Under the pieces are notes generated by a model. That model did no database searches and was not told the DNA's origin. It saw only the letters and a program-made list of their open reading frames with translations. Position numbers and translations under genes: made by a program. DNA of 64,000 bases from Turnera subulata (taxonomy: Eukaryota; Streptophyta; Magnoliopsida; Malpighiales; Passifloraceae), in contig JAKUCV010001830.1 in the NCBI GenBank assembly GCA_028386065.3, positions 1 through 64,000 of the forward strand, read 5' to 3'. Each line of letters opens with the position of its first letter. The first letter of the stretch is position 1. Of this stretch, positions 32,690 to 47,771 are shown piece after piece.

Positions 32690-34435
32690 ATGTCTCTAAG
32701 TTTACTTGATCCCGCTGTTTACTCTCGTTTGTGAGTGCCACTAATATGCAGCAGAATGTTAACAGTATGCTATATGAAACATAATCGAAGCATCTTCTTT
32801 ATATGAAACTAGTCTATCTAGTCTTGATCGTCTAGGCTTATATCTGCTGATTATTGAAGTTGACATCCGAATTCTTCTGGGTTAGTTGCTTTTACATCTT
32901 TGTTTAGTTCAAACTAATTACGTTATTGAAATAGCGTCTCATAGGGTTCGTACACCTGTGCTTTCTGTATTGAAGGACCAAGGTTGAAACAAAAGTGTAG
33001 TGATATTCAAACAAATCAAACTTGATGTCACCACACTGCCTCGCCTGAAAATGTAGTTGTCTTTACTCTTAGTATATTTAAAAATCCTAGTTGAGCTAAC
33101 ATTTGATTCTAAGGACCAGGAATATTTAATTATTTTCACTTTTGGTGGGTGATTAGGTGCCATAATTAAAAAATGAACTCCAACAATTTTACATGTTCGA
33201 TTGAGTATCTGATTGTCAAACAAATGGTTTGATGCCGACATTTTTGAATGACTAGAACCTTATTCTTTTTGGATGCCCAAATGTGGAACATTATTTCACC
33301 TCAATTCAAAGCACTACTTGCCTTGCTTTACCTGCCCACCATGCTATCTAGTATCTACCAACCTTCTCAACTTCAACTTGAAAACTCCTTTGGACCAGAA
33401 AAAGAAAGAAAAGGAGAACACTTACCAACCTCAATTCGCTGACATGGTAAAATCTAACAACCTCTTTTCTTTGTTTTACACTACCAATACAAGCGGGCAT
33501 TTCGAGTTACGCTCTAAGTTGTATTTTTATTTCTTTTTTCCTTCTTATTGTTGAAAAATGTAAAACAGGAAACAACTCTCTTGTCCTAAATCCCCGTGGC
33601 TTCGGTTGTCTTTATCCTAGATCTCAGCTAACGGATTCAACCGTCAGATTGCTTACCAAAGCATACTACTCTTCTCTCAAATATGGCATTTATATCTGAT
33701 CCTCAAGATAGTGATTGTTCTATCAAGGAAGATAGGGTTTGTTGAAGAAAATAATATATACTCCTCAATCCTCATCTATCAACTTGGTTTGCTCTCTACC
33801 TACGCAAACAGATGTATTAGATCCAATTCCCATTATCAAACATTAACCATGCCGCCACCTAAACACAAGTTGCAAGAGAAACTCCAAATACCTTCCAGCA
33901 AGTGCTCATAAGGCAAGCTACACAACAGACGGTAACTAAATCTTTTTTAGTGGAGGGAGAAACCAAAGACTTACTTCTTGATTCTTTTTCTTTCCAGTTT
34001 CCTTTAATGTTCGCATAAAACCAGAAAAGAAACAAGCAATGAAATGTTTTGGACTAATGTACAATGAAAGATACAGTGGATTGGTGGAACCACTAAAAAT
34101 AGGAAAATAAATTATAATAAACCCATAACTTTTTTTGGTTTTAAAAAAATGAAAGGCAGAGCCTTTGTCCAGCCTTTACCCACAGTAAACGGTGGAGATT
34201 GCGTCTCTTTACACATCCAACGGTCACGTCGGCTCACCTGTCCCTTAGTAGAGTCGATAAGTTCAAGATGAAGAGTTGTTGGCTCTCCTTTCCTCCTCTG
34301 TTTTGCCTCCACCAAATAAAATCCACAAAACACACATTACCAAAAAAACAGAGGAAGAGAGTGAGGCAGAGGAAGTCTTATAACTCAAAACAACACTTGA
34401 CTTTACACTCTCACCAGAACAACACACACACAACA
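32690..34435. other. RAD51C 3' flank and transketolase promoter
   Basis: About 1.4 kb of AT-rich DNA with no recognised gene, followed by the transketolase promoter. An ACGT core (GGTCACGTCGG, about 34222-34232) and an I-box-like GATAAG (34256-34261) occur upstream of the transketolase ATG, as in many light-regulated plastid genes. The leader is rich in CA repeats (about 34420-34435). Confidence 0.45.
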
Positions 34436-37378
34436 ATGGCTTCCACTTCCTCTCTCACACTCACTCAGGCTCTCCTCGCACGTGCCATCTCCTACAGCTC
34501 TTCCTCCGACACAACCACCCCACGCGCCATCCATCTCCCCGCTCTCCCCTCCTTCTCCGGCCTCAAATCCGCCCCACGCGCCTCCTCCTCCTCCTCCCGC
34601 CGCCGCCTCCCCGCCCGCGCAACCCGCCGCGTCCGCGCCCAGGCCGTCACCCTCGATGCCACCGCGGAGACTGCCCTGGTCGAGAAGTCGGTCAACACGA
34701 TCCGGTTCCTCGCCATTGACGCCGTCGAGAAGGCTAACTCGGGTCACCCGGGTCTGCCCATGGGATGTGCCCCGATGGGTCATATTTTATACGATGAGGT
34801 CATGAGGTACAACCCCAAGAACCCGTATTGGTTTAACCGCGATAGGTTTGTGTTGTCTGCGGGTCACGGTTGCATGTTACAGTACGCCTTACTTCACCTT
34901 GCAGGTTATGACAGCGTCAAGGTTGGTGATCAGATTCCCAGCTTTTTTTACCTTTTTCGCTTACTGTGTTGATTCGTGCAGCTATTTTTGTTTCTTTAAT
35001 TGGGTTCTTCTTTTAAAGTTTCTTTCTTTGTTTTTCGTTTGGTTTGGTTAATCATAGGAGGAGGATTTAGCCCAGTTCCGTCAGTGGGAGAGCAGGACTC
35101 CTGGTCACCCTGAGAACTTTGAGACACCTGGAGTTGAAGTGACAACTGGTTAGATTCAAGTTTCAGTCTTTGTTTCATTTCCTGTGATGTCTTTGGCGGT
35201 GTTTGTTTGAACTTGAATTGAACTTGTTACGAGGTTTGTGTTGTGATTATGTATTGCAGGTCCTCTTGGTCAGGGTATTGCCAATGCTGTTGGTTTGGCT
35301 CTTGCCGAGAAAAACTTGGCTGCTCGGTATAACAAGCCCGATAGTGAGATCGTTGACCACTACACGTATGTCAACTGCTTTGATCTTGTTTATTAGTTGT
35401 TCTTATGTTTGAGTTGGAGTTGTTGAGCATTGATTAATGTGGATGATGTTGCTTTGTTTAGGTATGTTATATTGGGAGATGGGTGCCAAATGGAGGGTAT
35501 TTCAAATGAAGCTTGTTCACTTGCTGGGCATTGGGGTCTTGGCAAGCTGATTGCTTTCTATGATGACAATCACATCTCCATTGATGGTGACACAGAAATT
35601 GCATTTACTGAGAATGTTGACAAACGTTTTGAGGCTCTTGGGTGGCATGTTATCTGGGTGAAGGAAGGAAACACTGGATATGATGAGATCCGTGCTGCCA
35701 TTAAGGAGGCAAAGGCCGTGACAGATAAGCCCACTTTGATCAAGGTTAGATATCTTCATATAGTTAAAACAATGACAGAGCAACACTAGATCATTGTAGC
35801 AGGTTGTGGAAACTATCATTGACACTGGTGTCGGAAGTTCAGCTACCTTGTTACAGATGGTTGCTTTTAAGTAGTATTATTTGTGTTCTTATTAAACCTT
35901 TCTTTATTTTGCAGGTGACTACAACCATTGGTTTTGGCTCTCCAAACAAAGCAAACTCATATAGCGTTCACGGAAGTGCCCTGGGAGCCAAGGAAGTTGA
36001 TGCTACTAGGCAGAACCTTGGATGGCCACACCCACCTCTCCATGTTCCAGAGGAGGTTAAAGCGTAGGTGAAATAAACCCTAGTTTTCTTATGTCTCTCG
36101 TGCTAGTTTCGATTCTGATTAAGGTGTGTGTTTTCTTAGTCATTGGAGTCGCCATGTCCCAGAAGGTGCTGCTTTGGAAGCTGAATGGAATGCTAAGTTC
36201 GCTGAGTATGAGAAGAAGTACCCCGCAGAAGCTGCAGAGTTGAAGTCTATCATCACTGGTGAACTTCCTGCTGGATGGGAGAAAGCACTGCCAGTGAGTA
36301 TTGCTTGACCATCTTTTTCTTGATCTTGATTCTTATTCCAGCACTTTTCCAGAGGTTATGCGGATGAATTTGATGAGATCTGACATTTTTTTCATCCTTT
36401 ATGTGCTATAATCTGCAGACATACACTCCAGAGAGTCCAGCAGAAGCAACCAGGAATCTGTCCCAGACAAATTTAAATGCTCTTGCCCAAGTCCTCCCGG
36501 GTCTTCTTGGGGGAAGTGCTGACCTTGCATCTTCCAACATGACACTGCTGAAGATGTTTGGTGACTTCCAGAAAGATACTCCTGAAGAACGCAATGTTAG
36601 GTTTGGTGTCAGAGAGCACGGAATGGGAGCAATTTGCAATGGCATTGCCCTTCACAGTCCTGGCTTGATTCCATACTGTGCAACTTTCTTTGTCTTCACT
36701 GACTACATGAGAGCTGCCATAAGGATTTCAGCTTTGAGTGAGGCTGGAGTCATCTATGTCATGACCCATGATTCAATTGGTCTTGGAGAAGATGGGCCAA
36801 CCCATCAGCCAATTGAGCACTTGGCCAGCTTCCGTGCAATGCCGAATGTTTTGATGCTCCGTCCAGCTGACGGAAATGAAACTGCTGGTTCATACAAGGT
36901 TGCCGTCCTCAACAGGAAGAGACCTTCAATCCTTGCCCTTTCCAGGCAAAAGCTGCCCCAACTTCCAGGAACTTCTATTGAGGGAGTTGAAAAGGGTGGC
37001 TACATCATTTCTGATAACTCTTCAGGAAACAAACCTGATGTTATCTTGATCGGAACTGGCTCAGAATTGGAGATTGCTGCTAAAGCTGCTGAGGAACTTA
37101 GAAAGGAGGGCAAGGCTGTAAGAGTTGTCTCACTTGTCTCATGGGAGCTTTTTGACGAGCAATCAGATTCTTACAAGGAGAGTGTTTTCCCAGCTGCTGT
37201 ATCAGCTAGGGTTAGCATTGAGGCAGGATCAACATTCGGGTGGGGGAAGATTGTTGGAGACAAAGGCAAATCCATTGGCATTGACCGATTTGGGGCTAGT
37301 GCACCCGCTGGTAAGATATACAAGGAATTTGGCCTCACTGTAGAGGCTGTTGTCGCAGCAGCCAAACAAGTTAGCTAG
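34436..37378 (+). CDS. TKL1: Transketolase, chloroplastic
   Basis: Seven exons: 34436-34921, 35058-35148, 35260-35365, 35462-35744, 35915-36063, 36140-36293 and 36419-37378, giving 742 residues. The first about 65 residues are a Ser/Arg/Pro-rich plastid transit peptide ([20 protein letters not shown]...). Transketolase moves two-carbon units between sugar phosphates in the Calvin cycle and pentose phosphate pathway, with thiamine diphosphate and Mg2+. Motifs: [18 protein letters not shown], the substrate histidine in [21 protein letters not shown] at 233-235 of the GDG...DDN cofactor motif, and [14 protein letters not shown] with the catalytic glutamate region upstream (REHGMGAI). Exon 1 and the last exon are GC-biased or long, as usual. 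It produces erythrose 4-phosphate, the precursor used by the shikimate pathway, whose EPSP synthase lies just downstream. Confidence 0.96.
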
Positions 37379-37497
37379 AGTGGGTCGGGTCAATAGCGTC
37401 TCTTCTTGGTTTGGAGTTGGGGAGTGGTTTGGGTTCTGAATACAGGGTGAAGAAGCTATTCTCAGGGGATTTGTTTCATGCCCTGGCCTTCTTCTTC

Positions 37498-37503
37498 AAT
37501 AAA
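37498..37503 (+). terminator. Poly(A) signal of the transketolase gene
   Basis: AATAAA 120 bp after the stop codon, followed by a T/G-rich stretch. Confidence 0.55.
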
Positions 37504-38863
37504 GAACAGGATTGGTTCTTCTTCTGTTGGTTACTAATGGTCAATGGGGCAACATGGATCAAAAAAAAAGAGTTTGGTTTATGAATATTCTTTAAGTTGT
37601 AATGACTCTTAGACTTTGTCTTGAGTTTTGTAGTGTTCTATGGTGTACTTGTAATGAGGATTATCATTTTTAAGGCTTTGAGCATAAGCAAAAAAGTTAC
37701 TGGCTTTACTCACCCTTTTTCAATTGCATGAGGTTTATATTTTCTTGTAGGTTTCCCTTCCCCCAAACGACAATGTTACTTTGGTGTTGCATTTGAATAG
37801 GCAACTCAGTTATGTGTTATTCCAACCTCTGCCTACTAAGGCCAATGCTAACAAGGAGATTGCATACGGGTGGTTGAAAGTGGTTTTGTCCCTAACTGCG
37901 AAAACAAGACGAGGTAGTTAGAATGGTGTTCATTTGAGTGCAAAGTTTATTGGTAAGCTATTACAGGCCACTCAACAAGGGCCTGATTAATCCAATCCTT
38001 AAATGTGTACAATCCAATTCCTTTATGGGACATGCCTATTTGAAATAGTGGAAAGGATGGCTTTAGAGAATAGGTTTTCTTGGGTCCACTAATTGAGTGG
38101 GGAAGGGAAGATCTTGACTCATACATAAATTTGTGGTAGTTTCAACTCATAATCCCAGCCTACCTATCCACATTGTCGCCTACCACCAAAAGTTCCTTGT
38201 AAGAAATGCATGATCCAATCAAAGTAATCAAGGGGTCGAGAAGTATCTGGCCCACCTCTACATCGACTATTATGGCAGCTAAGGTGAAGGATTTTGAATA
38301 TCCAATATGTATCCTGTGGCATATTCTCAGGATTTATGTTGTTCACTTCTAAAAGTGCCTTATTGTGGTGGTACGGGGTACTTGACGAAAGGAAAAAAAT
38401 CCTACTCTAATGAGAAGTTACAACTTATTTCGTCCATGTATGGAGATTATATATTGAATCTTGATACTTGGGCATATATCTAAAATATATACCACCATAA
38501 TGTGTGCAACGATGGCCGAATCTAGATTAGTTGGGGTAAAACCTATCCGTATGGAGATCAAAAAAAAATTGGAAAGGCCTCCTCTAATAATGCCATTAGT
38601 CAACTCATTAGGCTAATATGTCATCAAAGTCCAAATATAGGTGTCAAAATTGAAAAAAAAAAAAAAAAAGGAGAGAAGCGATTCGTTTAATCCCGGTCAA
38701 TCACTGTGGAGACTGCTGGGCTAGCTTCCTTCAAATGTATAAAATGGGTTTGGCAGCAAAATCTTTCGGCCCGAAATTAGTTGGGCTCAGATGACGGTCT
38801 AGCCCATAAACAAAGTGCAACAGAAAAACCAGAATTTCTAAGGCCCAAAATTTAAAATAAAAT
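37504..38863. other. Intergenic, with a possible SINE 3' remnant
   Basis: No gene seen. GATTAGTTGGGGTAAAAC near 38530 followed by a run of A residues resembles the 3' part of the SINE-like sequence at 59930-60110 (GATTAGTCGGGGCGAAAC), so a decayed SINE may lie at about 38420-38575. Confidence 0.3.
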
Positions 38864-38888
38864 TGCGGTGAGCGTGGATCGAACACGC

Positions 38889-38931
<43 letters not shown>

Positions 38932-38936
38932 CCCGC
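38864..38936 (-). tRNA. tRNA-Phe (anticodon GAA)
   Basis: The 73-nt minus-strand sequence has acceptor GCGGGGA, D-arm TAGCTCAGTTGGGAGAGCG, anticodon arm AGACT-GAAGATC with anticodon GAA, T-arm CGTGTTCGATCCACG and discriminator A. It is the standard nuclear plant tRNA-Phe, without intron. The first acceptor base pairs include one G-U type pair, as is common. Confidence 0.95.
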
Positions 38937-39793
38937 TTAGCTGAATAATATTTCTAAAATTTTAATAAAATAGGATAGAAGGATACATAGCCTAATCTAA
39001 TGTCATTTATAGGTTTGTTTGGTACACTGGGGATGAGAATTAAACTACACACTAATTTCCTTACCTTTTGCATTTTTAATCCTAATCTAATGTCATGCTA
39101 AACTCAAATTTACACCAAACTTTGTACCAAATATGCATAGCCTATAGGAAGAAATATTGCTGAATGTAGGAAGAAACATTGGTGAATGACTGACTACTAA
39201 ACTGAGTGGATTTTCATCAAATCCTGGATTAGTTACTACTAATTATCGCAAGAATAAGTAGCTACCTACCCATATGCCTTGTCAACCATCTAATGTTGAT
39301 CCAAAAATATAACCTTACCTACCTACTTCCATTTCCTAACGGGTCCCAGACCAAAAAGGCCCAACCTTTTTTTCTGGTCTTAGAACCAAACCAACCTACT
39401 TGTGTTGTCCCACTTGGCATTTCCGGCCAGAGACAGGGTTGGTGTTCCAGTGACTGGTAAGACCGAGAGAGACGTGCATAAACCCTCACTTCACCAACCC
39501 TTTCTTGTGCCCAAAAATCCCTAAACTACCCACCAAACCAACCCCACAGTACAACCACCATCAACTCAAGGTACAAACACCCATAGCACAAAAAACCCAA
39601 TCCCTTCTGTGAAAATTGAACAAGTCCTCGAGGATCGTTTTGGAAAATCAGTCAGCCTTTCAAATAATAGTGACCAAAAGTTGGTTGGTGAGCACATCAA
39701 CTCCAACTAAAAACGCAACACCAAAAAACCCACGAAATTAAGAACCCCCAAAACAAAACAGAGCTCAGTTTAGGACACCTCTGTGAGAAAAAA
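38937..39793. promoter_or_regulatory. Upstream region and 5' leader of the EPSPS gene
   Basis: AT-rich DNA, then a CA-rich leader before the ATG at 39794. No convincing TATA box or other named element was found. Confidence 0.35.
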
Positions 39794-43221
<3,428 letters not shown>

Positions 43222-46200
43222 GGCCACTCCATTATCCATAATATGTAGAAGAGATCAAGGAAAATGGCCACGGTAACAGTGACCATGCCAGTTTAGAAGC
43301 AACCCTGTATTTTTTTTCCCTCTTGTCATGCTGTAATTGGCGATTCTTTTTTTATTTCTTCTTTAAATGTGAGCAATGAGCAAGTTGATGCTAATTGTAC
43401 CCCGAGACAGTTTGTACTATGTGAAAAAATATACTTGGAATAGAAACTCTTAAGCAGTTCTAAACATTATAGACCTACATGCTCCTCATTGTTTTGCATA
43501 ATCTGTGGATCACAGGATTATTTAGTGTAGTCTGTTAAGTTTAAGCAAGTTCCTCCAAAACGCAACTAAAGAGCCAAGTAAGCCCATGCTAGCTCATATG
43601 GTATCACTTACCACTGCGTAAGTTTCCAGCAGCATCTGTAATGTAATGGGTCTACTTTATTGCATTGCTGGAGAAACTGACATGTAATGAATATATAATT
43701 TTGTCCTTACCTTTCTACGCTTGAAATTGATGATATTCACATGAGTATCTATAATATGCACCAAGAAATCAGGGATGCAATGCTCCATATTTGTGAGATC
43801 ACACCTTCCGGATCACAAGGGATGGTATGTGTTGCTGCCAAAAGGCCCATGTAAAGGAAGGACTAGTAAGCCATCAGTGTCCCCTTGTGCATTATTTTTT
43901 TAACAGATAGTCACATGGGTTGTGGGTGGCGGTGATGGGCTGGTGGTGGTTGTAGTAGAGATGTACTACTTCTTTTGCTTTTCCTTCAATACAAAATCTA
44001 CATCTAGAAATAAAAATGAAATTAATAAATAGAAGAAACTTCAACCAGGTGCAGCTAATAAGCAATCTTCTCTTGCCTTCTTGGTAGCCACCATTTTTTT
44101 TACTACTAAAGTTTATCATTACTTTGCTATATTTATCACTAGAGATTCAGACTTTGAAGGAAAGTACTCAGCAATTATTGTGGCAAATAATTTCCAATGT
44201 ATACACTACACAGATCCCAGATAATTAAAATCTAGAGTTATATAGTCACAGAGACTGGTCAAAATTAGTTTTGCCAGTTTTTAGGTTAGGGGTTAATCTG
44301 AATATGGAAGCATCAAGCTGAAATGACTATTTTGTGGGAATTTGGGGGAACACAAAATTGGGTGTAATTTTATACTTCCTTCGGCATCACTCTTCTCTTT
44401 TCTGTGACACATTGAACTTTGAAATGAAGTAAACTGGTTTTGGATTGTGATTTTACAATTAATTATCTCCACAAACACTCATCCACATGATGCTAGCTAG
44501 CCTAACATAAATTGTAATCTAAGATATCTAAAAAGTTTCGTAGAAAGGTGCTTTTGCCTTCATTCCAAGTTTTTTGTTGCACTATTACCCTTGCTTATTA
44601 TATTGAATCCATTGTTCTTTCTCCTTGTCATTGGAGTAATTCAAGAAAATAAAAGACACACGAAGAGCATGGGTAGAAGAGTTCCTCGTTGCATATACAA
44701 ACCAAATCTCCGCGATAGAAACTAGGGGGATCATGATTCAATGTCTTCATAAACTGCCAATTTGTTTCACCAGTTCCATTCCTCAAAAAAGGATTTGCCT
44801 AAATGTAATAGATCTCCACAATATTATGCGAATAGTACAAGCAACTAGTGGTTTTGGTAAGATATCATCTGCCTTATATTCACTTAGTCCATACAAGGAC
44901 CTAATATCTGAATGATTATGTCACCTAATTTATGCAGCATGATTATAGCCAGAAATTGATTAGTTCTTACAGAAATGGTATCCAGATCCCACCTGTGAAT
45001 AAGTACACTTACTGTCATTTGTTGTACTACTACCCCATACATAGAAGGCAAAATATTAGAAAAGAATAAAAGAAGAGAGCCACAACAAAGATCTGTATTA
45101 CGTTATTTAGGAGGAATAAAGGAAATACCCTGAAGCCATAAAGTCCCGTTCTGCGTTATTTAGGCTAAGAAGCAGCGGCTATCCGGGTTTCTATTTTGTG
45201 GGTTTTGATATATGAAGCCATTGAAATTTCAGGGATGGAGAGTTTATGAACTCTAAAAATGGATGCCTATAACCCTCCTCATATGCTAGTATTAGGACTA
45301 GTACATTGAAGTCACTAATGACAGCTTTTTAAGGTTGTAATGGACGGCCCAAATCCCCGCAAATCTCTCACACATTTCAATGGGGGTGAAATTTAAGGTC
45401 CCTTCCCTTCATAATTAGCCTCCCAACCTCATCCACACCATCTCCAACAAACCATCCCCCCCCTTCCCTTCCACTACATCTCCATGCACCTGCACCTCCA
45501 ATCAAAAGAAGGGTTAATCACTCCTCGCCAAAAAAAGAAATCCCACTAAAACTACCATAAGGAGGTGGGGGGTGATTATGCATTTTGACGCCTCATACGC
45601 AAGGCCCTTTTCTCACCAATCAAATTTTCTCTGAGGTCCAAGTCCAATAGTTTTTGGAGAAAAAAAAGTGTGTTAAAACGACAAGGCTTGACTAGTTGTA
45701 GTAGTACCCACCATTTCCCCCCCTTCTTTTTAGTTCCCTAATATTTATCTAAATTTTGTGATATTTATTGAAAAATCCACACCACCAACAAAACCGTCAT
45801 TAAGACCCCCTATTTTTAAACAAGTCAATCTAGTTAACCCCAAGTCTTTGACTCTTCTTGATCTGGCATTACCCCAAATTTAAAACCAATCTCCATGGAT
45901 TCCATCCCCCTCTCTCTCTTCCCTGCACCCAATTGCCATTATAAAACAAAATCAATCTACACAATCCTTTGCTCTTTGTTCCTGTCAAACAAAGAGCTGT
46001 AACCCAAAAACAAAAAAAAAAAAAACAGAGAACCACCCCCACCACCACCACCTCCTCCTCCACCACCACCACCACACCACCAACTCTTTCTTCCAATAAA
46101 CCAGAAAAGATTCCTTTTTTACTCCATTCTTCCCCACAACATGAAATACCCACATCAACAAAAGTAGACATTATAAAGCCAAGAAAGCCCAACACAATCC

Positions 46201-46442
46201 AATCCTTTCTTTTTTCTCCCTTATCTCCTCCTCACTCCTCCACCATCTCCACCGCCACTACCACCACTATTGGACCCATAAAAAGTTCAAACCCTAGACC
46301 CATTGCAACCCACCCACATTTCTCACAAAGGCAAAGAGAACCAACCCAATTAAACTAAAAGGAACAAAACCCACCACCCAAGAGAGTAGAAGGTTAAGAA
46401 GAAGAAGAAGAAGAAGAAGAAGAGAGGGAAAAAAAGACATTT
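43222..46442. other. Long intergenic region
   Basis: EPSPS 3' UTR (about 43222-43450), then about 2.4 kb of AT-rich DNA without recognisable coding. From about 45400 the DNA becomes C/T- and CCA-rich, probably the promoter and leader of the next gene. The frames at 45869-46358 are proline/threonine low-complexity. Confidence 0.45.
46397..46428. repeat. (GAA)n microsatellite in the GAE leader
   Basis: About nine AAG/GAA units shortly upstream of the start codon, probably in the 5' UTR. Confidence 0.85.
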
Positions 46443-47771
46443 ATGTCACAGATGAAACAAATGTCCCATCTTGACCATATCCCATCCACTCCAGGTAAAT
46501 TCAAGATGGAGAAATCTTACAACAACCGCATGAGGTGGCACTCTTCTCTTACAAAGCTCACTTTCTGGTCTTTTATCTTCATTGGCGTCATCTTCCTCTT
46601 CTTCTACCGATCCCCTGCCTCCCAGCCCTCCACCACCCATCCCGAGCCCTCCGATCCATCCCGCCGCTCCCTCCGCACCTCCTCCTGGGGCGGCCCCGAG
46701 TGGGAGAAGCGGGTCCGGACCTCCGCCAGAATCCGCTCCCGCAACGGCTTCTCCGTCCTCGTCACCGGCGCCGCCGGCTTCGTCGGCACCCACGTCTCCT
46801 CCGCCCTCAAGCGCCGCGGCGACGGCGTCCTGGGCCTCGACAATTTCAACGACTACTATGATCCCTCCCTCAAGAGGGCCCGCCAGGGGCTCCTGGAGCG
46901 CTCCGGGGTTTTCATCGTGGAAGGCGACATAAACGACGTCGCTCTGCTCAAGAAGCTCTTCGAGGTGGTGGCCTTCACCCACGTGATGCATTTGGCCGCC
47001 CAGGCCGGGGTTAGGTACGCAATGGAAAACCCAGGCTCTTATGTGCATAGTAACATTGCTGGTTTTGTTAGTTTATTAGAAGTTTGCAAAGAAGCCAACC
47101 CACAACCCTCAATTGTGTGGGCGAGCTCTAGCTCCGTTTATGGCCTCAATACTAAAGTACCCTTCTCCGAGAAGGATAGAACTGACCAGCCTGCAAGTCT
47201 TTATGCCGCCACTAAAAAGGCTGGAGAGGAAATTGCACACACCTACAATCATATCTACGGGCTTTCGCTGACCGGATTGCGCTTTTTCACTGTCTATGGT
47301 CCATGGGGTAGGCCTGACATGGCGTATTTCTTCTTTACCAAGGATATCTTGAAGGGGAAGAGCATTTCCATCTTTGAGACCCAGAATCATGAGACTGTTG
47401 CAAGGGATTTCACCTACATTGATGATATTGTGAAGGGTTGCTTGGCTGCATTGGATACTGCTGAGAAGAGTACAGGGAGTGGAGGGAAGAAGAAGGCGCC
47501 TGCGCAATTGAGGGTGTTCAATTTGGGGAATACATCCCCTGTTCCGGTTTCCAATCTTGTGAGTATCTTGGAGAAGCTTTTGAAGGTGAAGGCGAAGAAG
47601 AACATAACCAAGTTGCCGAGGAATGGGGATGTTCCGTATACACATGCTAATATTAGTTTGGCACAGAGGGAACTCGGGTACAAGCCTTCCACAGATCTGC
47701 AGACGGGGTTGAAGAAATTTGTAAGGTGGTACCTCAATTACTATGGAGGGAAGAAGGCTGTTTCCCGATGA
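46443..47771 (+). CDS. GAE: UDP-glucuronate 4-epimerase
   Basis: An intronless gene of 442 residues, typical for plant GAEs. It converts UDP-glucuronate to UDP-galacturonate for pectin synthesis and is a Golgi type II membrane protein. The anchor is at about 38-55 (LTFWSFIFIGVIFLFFY). The epimerase domain begins VLVTGAAGFVGTHV (Rossmann GxxGxxG), and SSSSVYG plus YAATK provide the catalytic S...YxxxK residues. RFFTVYGPWGRPDMAYF is a family-specific block. Three in-frame ATGs occur close together (46443, 46452, 46461). Related GAEs begin at the MSHLD-type methionine, here 46461, so the true start may be seven codons in. The 5' half of the gene is strongly GC-rich, unlike its flanks. No damage seen. 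Confidence 0.95.
   Translation: MSQMKQMSHLDHIPSTPGKFKMEKSYNNRMRWHSSLTKLTFWSFIFIGVIFLFFYRSPASQPSTTHPEPSDPSRRSLRTSSWGGPEWEKRVRTSARIRSRNGFSVLVTGAAGFVGTHVSSALKRRGDGVLGLDNFNDYYDPSLKRARQGLLERSGVFIVEGDINDVALLKKLFEVVAFTHVMHLAAQAGVRYAMENPGSYVHSNIAGFVSLLEVCKEANPQPSIVWASSSSVYGLNTKVPFSEKDRTDQPASLYAATKKAGEEIAHTYNHIYGLSLTGLRFFTVYGPWGRPDMAYFFFTKDILKGKSISIFETQNHETVARDFTYIDDIVKGCLAALDTAEKSTGSGGKKKAPAQLRVFNLGNTSPVPVSNLVSILEKLLKVKAKKNITKLPRNGDVPYTHANISLAQRELGYKPSTDLQTGLKKFVRWYLNYYGGKKAVSR

Noticed and set aside
34403..34783. 126-residue minus frame opposite transketolase exon 1
   Set aside because: Antisense shadow of the GC-rich transit-peptide exon.
46446..47048. 200-residue minus frame opposite the UDP-glucuronate 4-epimerase gene
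   Set aside because: Antisense shadow caused by GC-rich third codon positions; Gly/Glu rich with no domain.
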